Shown here in pieces: positions 19,975 through 29,122 of a stretch of DNA of 29,122 nt. The notes under the pieces were generated by a model. That model was given only the letters and a program-made list of their open reading frames with translations. It was not told where the DNA came from and did not search any database. This DNA comes from Ophiothrix spiculata (Eukaryota; Echinodermata; Ophiuroidea; Amphilepidida; Ophiotrichidae), in NCBI GenBank assembly GCA_000969725.1, contig JXSR01S018988.1; one strand, given 5' to 3'. The translations under genes and the position numbers were made by a program. How positions within the stretch are numbered: position 1 is the first letter of the stretch; every line of letters starts with the position of its first letter.

Positions 19975-20466
19975 TTTAATTAAAGTTTTAAAGTTCTTTA
20001 TTTACTTTGTTGTTAAATCAGCACGTTTGATGATGCATTTAAAACTCAGTTTTAAGTACAACCGTGTTTACTTGAAAAAATTGAGAAGTTTAAAATATTA
20101 ATATTGTCTTCTTAGCAATCATCATACACATTGTCTATCATAAAAAAAAAGAAACTATCTGAATTGCAATTCAAGTAAGTGATAGGAATGTGGAATACTT
20201 GAACGTCGTTCACTTAATCTGAGCTTGTGGGATGGGGAAAAAGGAAATATCCAACGCACCTGGATTGCATCAATAAACAATACAGCCATTGTTTACTGAT
20301 TTCTCTGGTTTCATGACGTTATATGGCCATACAGATTATTTGGATATCTTGTATCATTGTTTCGCCATGTATATGCTGGAAAGTCGTACACATTTTCAAT
20401 AGATGCCATTAGATGTGTTTCTGAAATTGGGTAATAAAAATATCAAAAATGTGGAATTGTAAAGAT
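19975..20466. repeat. Block beta of unit 2
   Basis: Third copy of the sequence at 1-531 and 6952-7434, with several small deletions of its own. No feature beyond the repeat. Confidence 0.85.
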
Positions 20467-20816
20467 ATATGTGCCCCGTCATATCAAAAGGTACCTTGCT
20501 TTTGGTTATTGGATGTTCGATTGCAAAGTTTGATACAGAAAACCATAGTTCTGAGAAAATCGAGTTTAAATTGTCTGTACTGGTAAAACTTTAATAGAGA
20601 AAGGATTTTTTTTATCTCGGTTTTTAAAACATTTGTCTTATGTTTTGGATGTTGAAACATAATTAATATGATAGAATACACTTCAAAGGTGACGTTTCTG
20701 ATGAAATTAGAAATTCGACCTTGGACGTGATTTTTGTTTATGCTCAGCTTCAATGGCCCGTATCTCGTAATACTATGCCGACCTTAAGGTACCTCTCAAT
20801 ATGACGGGTCACATAT
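20467..20816. mobile_element. MITE copy (family of 7435-7800)
   Basis: Terminal repeats at 20467-20497 and 20786-20816 begin with atatgtgcccc and (inverted) atatgtgaccc. The 89-codon minus frame inside corresponds only partly to the one in unit 1 and shifts register, which supports the non-coding reading. Confidence 0.75.
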
Positions 20817-21708
20817 TTTAAACATAAGACCAATGCCGTATTATCTGAGTTCACTGGGAGTCGAACTGAATTAAACTAAATTTTGTGCGTACTCGTCTGC
20901 TTTGATTAATATTGTATTTTACATCTAAATTTCCGATTAGAGTCAAATAAAAAGTAAATTAAAGAAAAACATTCAAAATATTGCTATCATTTACAAATTC
21001 TAAAAAGCCCCAAATATGCACATTTCACCTCCTAATAAGTTGCATAGTGCCTTTATAAAAAAGTATTCGATATAGTTTTACGGCGCTCGAAATTATCTTC
21101 TGCTTTACAATATTATATTATAAAGCAGAAGTCATAATCATCAACTTATTATCTTCACGTGCTTAAAGTACATTTTAGTTAGGTTAACCGCACGATTCAC
21201 TGCTTAGATCATTAAACTTGATGCTTTCTGTAGAGGTTTATCTTAGAATCAAGTGAAATTTCTTAATAAGGTGTATCAAGAAACAACAAAAATATGCCTC
21301 TCGCTTGTTTGCATTCAGTATCCTATTATGTCAACATCAATTTATGGTGTTATTGATGAAAGAAAGAAGGAGAGAAAAAGTAATTAGTGAATATCATAAT
21401 AATTGAGGTATATTTTGTTTAAAACCTAAGCCTCTGTTTTCCGAAATCTAATAACTTTATCAAAATTTAAAAGTCATTCATAGTGATTTTACTGATTAAT
21501 TTTCCAAGCAAACATTTTTCTCAATAGATGAAAAAACCAACAAATTTCCTGAAAGTAATTAGTATTACATGTAAAACATATTTCTTAATTATTCAATAAA
21601 TTTATTTTTTTATACTCTCTTTTTTCAACTCAGAATACTTAATTTCAGATTTAAGCATGTTAATGACAGATACAACAAGGATAACAACGTACATAAGGTT
21701 TTAATTTT

Positions 21709-21779
21709 AGCTTCTTTCAGCTTACTTGGTACCAAGTACCAAGTTTGGTTTCCTTGGCGAAAGCCTAAACAAGGTGATC
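21709..21779. other. About 70-bp private insertion with a perfect palindrome
   Basis: Absent from unit 1 near 8690. It contains the 14-bp perfect palindrome ACTTGGTACCAAGT at 21724-21737, immediately followed by a further ACCAAGT and then CCTTGG. It may be a remnant of a small element; no target duplication was found. Confidence 0.5.
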
Positions 21780-21897
21780 AATTACATCTTTTTAGAATGA
21801 TTATTTTAGACAGCAAACAATAAATTGCTGATAAAATAATTATTTACCTTCAACAATCTGTTCAATTTACATGTATATAAGATACAATTTACTTAAA

Positions 21898-22398
21898 GGG
21901 GCATTGGACAAGTTCAGCATCGTCCCCAACTATTCCCCAAATATTTTTAGGTTTTTGCATCATTTTAAGTATTAGCGGCAATAATGACAGCATGCAAAGT
22001 TTCATTACCAATTTCAAACCCTATGTATCAAAATATTTAGATATTATTTGATTTTTAATTATCATTGTTGACAACGATAAATACCGCCCTCTATAGTTGA
22101 ATTATTAAAATTGACCTTTTCAGGAGATCAAATGTAAACTCCCAAATTTCTTTTGATTTATCTGCAATCTATGATGTGAACGGAATGTTTTACAAACAAA
22201 TCTTTAGCTCTTTCTTGATATATAGCACCAATAAAGACGTAGAGAGAATTGCATCATACCCAAGAACAACAGACAAAACAAAATTTAAATTTTTGACTCT
22301 TCCGAAGGTTTTGATCAAAATTGTCTCAATATCTAGTAGTTGGCTGTTGTTTTTTTAACATATGAAGTGTAAATCATCCAGAAATAATATGTCTAAAG
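21898..22398. mobile_element. About 500-bp private insertion, unclassified
   Basis: Unit 1 runs 'cttaaagagcctaaaaattgacattggg', while unit 2 has about 500 bases from 'aaaggggcattggacaag' to 'gtctaaagg' at the same place. The start resembles a transposon end, but the right end is not a convincing inverted repeat and there is no clear target duplication. A 60-codon plus frame inside (22176-22358) has no support as a gene. Confidence 0.5.
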
Positions 22399-23169
22399 GT
22401 TGACATTGGGTGGGGATGAATCAGTGGCACAGTTTTATCTCTTTGTATTTTTTAAAACACCCATTCAACAAAACAGAAATGTAAACACATAATATGATCT
22501 TTTTATTATTGGTATAATACACCGCCATGCATTCTGATACATGAAATATAGATATGAATTCTATCAGTGATATTAGGTTATTTCCTGCAGCTGCAATTTG
22601 ATACCAATGTAAACAAGAGAATTGGAATCAAGATGCTTTCAACAGGTGTTTATCAAATATCTAGCCCTTATTTGGGGAAAAAGGAATAAATACCGTAAGG
22701 AAAAAGAAGCGCATTACATATCAAATAGTAAGATCAAATAGAAGTATTATTACTTTATCAAAAAGAATTGTATTAATTCTAATTAAGATAACGTTGACAA
22801 ATTAGAGTAAAGAGAAGGATTAATCTAAACCTCTCAAGGAAGTGATTGCAGACAAATACAATGAAACAAATTCAACAAATATTTTTCTTTTAATTCTTTG
22901 CTGAATTGGAAGATGTATATTTAGATACCAGAATCAGGATGCTTATCTAGCCATGTTAATTACAGTAATAAGGATAACAATCTGAAACATTTAACGAAAG
23001 TAATTGTTGGTAAATAAAGAGAAACAATTTAAAAAACATATTTTTCTTTCATTCTTTACTAAATTTGAAAAAAACAAAACCATATAACACTTAAAATGCT
23101 TATCCATGTTGATAACAGTTACAACAAAGGAGAACGCATGAAAATAGAGTCTCTAATGAAATATCGTAA

Positions 23170-24845
23170 TTGTAGTTTTTAAAAGGAGTTTATATCCATA
23201 CTCATCCAGTCACGTAGCTAACGCAATTAACGAATACCAGCACTAATACCATTGAGCAAGTTTCAAAGGTATACCAACACTTAGTTTCATTTTATCTTAA
23301 ACTTTTGTCGCGCACCTGTCGTACCAACCAATGCAATGGTGGTATTTAGGTTATCTAGATTTTTCAAGAAATACTATTGCAGCAAAAGTTAATCTTGCTT
23401 TATAGTCGCTTATTGCTTTCTTGCGAATATTGACAGTAAGCGACAATATCATTCAAAGACATTCACTGTACTATGTCAACTTTCATTTACATAATTCTCG
23501 CAGTGCGGTATTTTATCGCTTCGAAGTTAAACAATTATTTTACACAACTGCTAACAAAATGTGCGCCACGATCACGGTGAATCAATTTGTTGGGTGTAAG
23601 TCACTGAAATTTCAAAGCTAAGATTTAAACATATAAAAGGTAATCGCGAATTTGTGATATTTTACCATCTTAAAATATATTATTCTGTACTTTTTAGAGT
23701 AACAGCCTTAAAGAACGTTTAAGTACACGCTATAATGTTGTTTGCAGGCCAAAGGCTGGACGAATTTAACAAAACCCGACAAAAAGGGAATTCCTTGAAT
23801 TTCCTCCGAGGATGGGACCAAGTCACTTAAAGGAAATACTACGATCAAAGATTTAATAATAGTACACTCATAACCCATAAGCAGTATAGATTTGTAAACT
23901 TATAAATATAAAAATATAAACTACCAATGTTTTTGATAGTTGTGTATGTGAATGTCTCTGCCTTGATCTAATGCTGAACAGGTGCATTTTACACCTTATT
24001 TTTTGTCAACCAGTAATTTTGAAAGCGATTTTTATTAACTAGTATCTGAATAGTACCAAACAAATATCGTTTAATCAGCTATTTTTACCTAAGCTGCGTC
24101 TTTACCACGCCCACAACCTTTCTTTGTTTGTGATTATTAAACCGTATTGTTTTTATTAAACGTTGCAGCCTCTCAAACAAAATACGACACTAGAACTTTC
24201 AACATATCTAAAAAAAAAGAAAGAAAACCTGAAATGCATTTAAAAAGTCAATTCACTTTGCTATTATCTAAACAGAATATTAATACATTACACATATCAA
24301 TACCTTGGAGAGTTTTTTATGATTTCCATCGGTTATAGATAGTCATTTAACTAAAGTACGTAAAATAAAATCGAAATATGACGTCACATGGGTTAGATTA
24401 TAATTGCCATAAAAATAATAAGTGGATCGTATTTTAAAGACAAAAACTATACTGTCGAGTATGATTAAGTGGCAACTTGAGATGGAAACGAAACGTAAGT
24501 AATGTTAGTAGCATAGCAACATGTATTACACTGTGCCTTTTTGTTTCCAAAATGCCAAAAGGCGGCTTCTGAATGAAGTCGAAATTAATACAATTATAAC
24601 GATCAGTGCAAATATATCTTCGTTATGATAGATGACACGTCAATTTCACTAAGATCATTTGAGCTACTTCTTATCAATGAAACTTTACCTTCAGAATACA
24701 ACCGTAATGCTTGATTTCATTCGCTCCACTTTCATTTCGACCACTATAATAACATTAAAATTACATTATGTTTTTCATTTACTTTGCAAGCTTCTATTTA
24801 AAACTTTCCTCAAAATGGCTTTGTGTGAAGTTCAATCAACCTTGA
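23170..24845. repeat. Block delta, first copy in unit 2
   Basis: Counterpart of 9780-11880, lacking module Z and the 215-bp segment. TGACGTCA is kept at 24379-24386. Ends at 'aatcaaccttg' like the other three delta copies. Short plus frames here are not conserved. Confidence 0.75.
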
Positions 24846-24857
24846 ATACATCCTGCA

Positions 24858-25163
24858 GGCCCGAAGCGAGGATTTTTTCGAGGGGGTGACTTTGTTCCAA
24901 AAGTGGAACTTTTGGGGGAAAAGATTTTCGTTTTGGTAGAATCTAAACTAATTTCAGTGATTTTCAAACAATGACAAGTAAAAAAAAAAGGTTTTCAGTA
25001 GTTTACAAGCGTTTTGTGTAGTATTTGATCAAAAAACGAACTTTCAGCATGTATTTTGGTGCTTTGGGCGTTATTTTTGTGGACCTTTCGGGAATTTTGT
25101 GTCATTTTTTTTTGGGGGGGGAGGGTGCCACGCCCCCGGCGCACCCCTGGCTACGGACTTGCC
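24858..25163. mobile_element. Decayed MITE copy (family of 11915-12217)
   Basis: The left end has drifted to GGCCCGAAGCGAGG, while the right end keeps CCTGGCTACGG but then reads ACTTGCC, so the terminal repeats no longer match perfectly. A G-run and the GC-rich 'gtgccacgcccccggcgcac' near the right end can fold on themselves and are not in unit 1. Confidence 0.7.
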
Positions 25164-25854
25164 CCCTGAACAAGACTACTTTACTGCATTAATTTACAAA
25201 ATCCTATCTAATGCTACCACGTTACTCTAAGTGTTGTTTGACATACGGTCAATGTATATTAATATATCATACTGAGCATCAAGCTCCTAAAACTCAGGAT
25301 AATGTTTTAATTTTTGGTCACATCTAAATCGTCCTCCAATGACAGGTACAAGGAAATAAAATCCAAAAACTAAATTTCTCTCCGTTTCGGTACCGAAATT
25401 AAGATGTAATCCATACAACATATTAACCATATATATTCATTCAAATGATAGTTAAAACAAACAAACAAACAAAAAAACTACCTGAAAACAGAGATCCTTG
25501 AATAAGATAATTAAATTGTTTTAAAAAGACTTAACTGTCCTTACTCATCCAGTCACGTAAATTAATAAACATCAACGAGTCTCAAATAATACTGGATCAT
25601 AGTGAGCCCCGAGAGTGAGCCACCTTTTAACATATACTAAAATTCAGTTTAGTTTTATTTCAAGTTTTGTCGAGCAGCTGTCGTACCAGCTAGTGCAAAG
25701 AGAAATTTATGTCATTTAGATTATCCATGTGATACTATATATTATGTCAATAGTAAGCTTGTTTTATAGTCGTTTACTACTTTGACGCGAATACCATCAG
25801 CAAATTACAACATTGACAGAAGTACTGTATACTGGTACTTTGCACCAATGAGTC

Positions 25855-26019
25855 CCGGTGTAATGAAATATAGCGTCTGTGTGATTGAGTGTCCTAGCTA
25901 CTATTCAATTCTGTAGAGCGAACCTGTACATCAATAAATCATTGATTGCGACTTATTCCGTGTAGTTCAATTAGACCCGGACTCCTGGTTATGAGAGGCA
26001 CTCAGTTTCATTACTCCGG
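25855..26019 (+). mobile_element. Module Z, direct orientation (unit 2)
   Basis: The left end CCGGTGTAATGAAATA and the right end ATTACTCCGG are better matched than in unit 1: CCGGTGTAATGAAA against, inverted, CCGGAGTAATGAAA. Eight or so bases including 'gtgcgat' in the middle are missing relative to 13934-14106. Confidence 0.55.
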
Positions 26020-26250
26020 TTCGATTCCCGGTCCCGGGACTGTGTGTACATTTGGGTTTCAGTCCATGCTCACTTCCGCAGGTTCACCTTCGCTTCGAGT
26101 ACTTCGGTCTTCCTCCTGCATCTAAAAACGATTAAAAAGATCTTGGACCCCAATGGAAATAAGCTTCATCAGAGGCTTCCTTGTGTTATCCTTGGCGTTT
26201 AGCCTGATAAATTATCTTTCTTTATTAAGGACTCATTGCATTTGGAGTAT
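25960..26250 (+). mobile_element. tRNA-related SINE-like segment (unit 2)
   Basis: A-box-like TAGTTCAATTAG near 25962, and B box GGTTCGATTCC at 26018-26028, which here matches the pol III consensus GGTTCGANNCC exactly. The body 'tggaaataagcttcatcaga' and 'cttggcgtttagcctgataaa' is the same as in unit 1. No proof of activity; both copies arose by the segmental duplication. Confidence 0.45.
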
Positions 26251-27046
26251 TTTGTACTGATATCAATATCATGGTTGTAAAGGAGTTATAGAGTATATTT
26301 TGTCGTATAAAACAATATTGTTGGTTCATAGGCTGTTACAAACATCGGGCAAATAAGGGAATTCCCCTCACCATTGCTCAAGGTTGTGCTTGAATCAATA
26401 CCTAAAGTTAAGAGTACCAATAACATTTTGCGATATCAATATTAATTGGTTTATAATGAATAAAATATTTTCTTTGTATTCAATGCAAGATCAAAGTGTC
26501 AAATGAACTTAAGCTACACTCAAAATGTGCTTAGTATTATGTTATCGTTGTTAGAATAAAATTTGTCACACGAACTTTATATTGAATCTTGCGTTAAACA
26601 CAAACTACCTCGTCGAGTGCGATTAAGTGCTTACTTGACGGAAATGTTGAATAGGGAAATAAAACATAAAACGTGTTATTGGTATATTACATGAGCCTTT
26701 TGTTTCCAATTATGAAAAGGGTTGCTTCTTAATGAAGTTGGAATTAACACATTTATATCTATCAGTACCATCTACCATGTCATGATAGATGATATGCCAA
26801 GCTCAATTGATCATTTCATATACATCTTATCGATGAAATCTTGCATACCTTTAAAATAATGTTAGATTTCATTCGATTTACTTTCAATTCGACCGCTTAA
26901 ATAACATCAAAGAATGATTGTGGGTTTTTTTTTTTTGATTTTGAATGTTTCTATCAAAGTTTCTGAAAATTTTGTTTAAGGTTTAATTAAAGAGCTAATC
27001 AACCTTGAATTTTTGACTTGCAACATACATACAACTTCAACAGGAT

Positions 27047-27860
27047 TCAGTGCAGTTAATTAAAAGGAAATCCATTCTGAGGTTATTACAACAACCTAAG
27101 TTGACATATAATTAAATATACCACAATATTATAATATTATAAGACCTAAGAAAATGTTTATAGTGTTTTTCGTTTCTTTTCATTTAATCAGGATAATCAG
27201 TTTGGAGATTAAAAACTCTTGACTCAAGATTATGAGATACTATTAAGTGGTTAAAATCAAACCTTTTAAATAATGCTCCATATCTTTGAATGTCATGGAA
27301 TGATTTTTAATTATTCATTAAATTCAAATTTGTTCCAAACCAATTAGAAACCTCTTGCACCAAGATGAAAATGACCACAATACATTGCTGAATTCAATAT
27401 AGCAAGAAGTAAATGTTAAGGAAAGTTTCATGACGAAAGTTTTTTTTTTAAGTAAATCGCATCTTTATATCTACTCCTATATAGATGTGTGATAAGTTTT
27501 GACAACTTTTCAGCCGTATAATAATACATTTTTTGATTATAAAATGTGATTGAAAGACACACTCAAAAGTCACATTTTGGTTTCTTTAGAACTAGAACTA
27601 TAATTAGGTAAGACAAGAATGTCGTGTTCCAGGTCAAAAAACTTCTATTCCTATTTAAATATGATACCTATCAAGATATTGTTAAAGCTTATTTTAATCC
27701 TATCATTTTCATAGCCTTAACCTGTGAAAATGAAAACATACATTACTATGACGCACGATTCACAGAGGTATGGAGTAATTTCCGTTCGACTCGTCATGGT
27801 TTTCTAGTGACTGACTTTTTCTCTTTGATTTCCACTTTTATAGTTCACCAGCTCATTATA
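27047..27860. other. Unique flank right of unit 2
   Basis: No match to the spacer after unit 1 and no recognisable element. A 96-codon plus frame (27624-27914) runs from here into the third gamma copy, and a short minus frame around 27750-27840 also looks protein-like. Neither has splice-site support and I do not call a gene. Confidence 0.4.
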
Positions 27861-28790
27861 TTTGTGTGTTTAAAGTACATTTTATCAGAGTTAACCTTAC
27901 GATTGACTGCTTAGATCATTATATGTGACAGGTGTATCTTAGAATCAAGTGAAATGTCTCAAAAATAAAGTTTATCAGCAAAAAGATGCATCTCGCATCT
28001 TTGCATTCAATGTCATATAATGTCAACTTAATGAAGTTGTCATATAGAGTTATCACTGAAGAAAAGGAGAAAGTACTAGTAGAGGATATTGTTAAGTAAC
28101 ATCTTTGTTTTAAATTTAATATTTAAAACTAGGCTGTTTTTATTCAGAAAGTAATCACTTGATCAAATATTCAAAGTCATTCAATGTAATTCATTGATTA
28201 AAAATTATAAATTTTCATAACAAATATCTTCTTTAAAAAGAGCTACTAATGACAGAAATGAATACAAACCTCCCCTGAAAGTATATAATGTCAAAGAAAT
28301 ATATAGATTTAATTTAATATATGGTTATACTTGGGTATGCTGATTATTTTGTTTAAACCAAGACAACTTTGTGTAAAACAGTTTATTTAGGTAACCTCAT
28401 CCTTGCCCTAAGATGTACATGTGGTTATTGTAATACTACATGTATTATTAAGACTAAGAGGATGATCTGTGACACAGTTTTGGCTCTTACTATTTATAGA
28501 AATATGTAAACACAAAAGATGATCTTTTTGTTTTTTATAAACTGCAATGCATTCTGATACATGAAATATAGATATGAATTCTATTAGAGATATTAAGTTA
28601 TTTCCTGCAGCTGTTATTTGTTACCAATGTAAACACACCAATTTGAATCATCTTGGCATAAACAGGTGTTTATCAAATATCTGCCCCTCTTTCTTGAAAC
28701 GTTATACCAAATATGAAATCAATACATAAAGGAAAACGAAGTGCATATCAATATTTATTACGCCATTAAAAGAAACGTGTTTATACATTT
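27860..28790. repeat. Third, diverged copy of part of block gamma
   Basis: Aligns with about 8130-9180 and 21160-22740. Shared runs include 'tagaatcaagtgaaat', 'gaaatatagatatgaattct', 'atttcctgcagctg' and 'acaggtgtttatcaaatatc'. Many more differences and gaps than between units 1 and 2, so it separated earlier. No gene seen. Confidence 0.8.
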
Positions 28791-29122
28791 TAAACTTCAT
28801 TAAAAAAAATCACAAAACAATCGTCGAGTACCGAATTCATTGACTGACATTGTCCTTTAAAAGAGCATAGTTCGAGTTCATTTTTTTTACATTTTTTTGA
28901 GGATTTGGTACCATAACATTTTTACAGCTAAAATATGTTTCGTTTCGGAAATAAGTGGAAATGTGTATATGTGTATTCCATAGTAAAGCATGTGGAGCTG
29001 TCAAAAACGAAATTGCTTATAATTTTAAAATGGTGAAATTTGGAAGAAATACTTCTTTAATAGGTAATACTTAAAAAAATTAAGGAGGATCCTTTGAACC
29101 TTTCAAAAATGCAATAACCCAA
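28791..29122. other. AT-rich end of window, no feature seen
   Basis: Homology to block gamma fades and nothing else is recognisable. Several T-runs are present. Confidence 0.45.

Larger units (their letters stand above)
20817..23165. repeat. Block gamma of unit 2
   Basis: Collinear with 7801-9779 but carrying two private insertions (about 21709-21779 and 21898-22398). The hairpin arms TTCTGCTTTA/TAAAGCAGAA are at 21098-21107 and 21121-21130. No gene seen. Confidence 0.8.
16500..27046. repeat. Segmental duplication unit 2 (about 10.5 kb)
   Basis: The direct copy of 3015-15092. It lacks the 944-bp MITE, the inverted module Z, the LTR-like segment and two smaller pieces of unit 1. It has private sequence at about 17240-17790 (including the MITE 17425-17758), about 21709-21779 and about 21898-22398. 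The sums of these gains and losses account for the length difference to within roughly 100 bases. Confidence 0.93.
25520..27046. repeat. Block delta prime, second copy in unit 2
   Basis: Counterpart of 13610-15092. Matches it to 'ttcaacagga', then diverges completely. Contains the second direct module Z and SINE-like segment. Confidence 0.75.

Noticed and set aside
22176-22358. 60-codon plus frame in the private insertion of unit 2
   Set aside because: No paralogue, splice site or motif; AT-rich chance frame in an unclassified insertion.
27624-27914. 96-codon plus-strand frame
   Set aside because: It runs from unique sequence into a non-coding repeat whose other copies have no such frame, and it has no recognisable motif.

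Overview
This looks like animal nuclear DNA that is almost entirely non-coding. It is AT-rich, has no long open frame on either strand, carries GT...AG splice signals around short exons, and is full of small DNA transposons, a tRNA-related SINE-like element and a probable solo LTR. A marine invertebrate fits best. A bivalve mollusc is my guess from the 'CCCGTAGCCAGG'-type terminal repeats and the general texture, but nothing here fixes the taxon. There are no bacterial operons, no CRISPR array and no intact RNA gene.

The dominant structure is a nested segmental duplication. A unit of about 12 kb at roughly 3015-15092 is repeated in direct orientation at roughly 16500-27046, aligning nearly end to end by eye with about nine bases in ten matching. 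The length difference is explained by copy-specific insertions and losses. Part of the unit (about 6952-7600) is also present at 1-700. Another part (about 8130-9180) recurs, more diverged, at about 27860-28790. Inside each unit an older duplication is visible: a block ending in 'aatcaaccttg' occurs twice per unit, giving four copies in the window.

Region by region: 1-700 is a truncated repeat. 701-1770 has nothing recognisable. 1818-2056 (minus) holds the last two exons of a protein-coding gene, joined in phase across a 63-bp intron and ending in a hydrophobic tail. 2582-2705 (minus) is an exon-like cassette with good splice sites. Unit 1 follows, carrying the first of two inverted pairs of decayed relatives of that cassette, several MITE-like elements, a tRNA-like/SINE-like segment and a probable solo LTR. 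The 1.4-kb spacer between the units holds a tRNA-like fragment exactly at the breakpoint, a TTAA-flanked piggyBac-like MITE and a GC-richer exon-like island. Unit 2 follows with its own private insertions. The tail is unique sequence plus the third, older repeat copy.

Because the two units are paralogues, each often shows the empty site for an element in the other. That is the strongest evidence here that those elements moved. Candidate frames inside the units do not stay open or in register between copies, so I treat them as chance. No gene product could be identified by name.
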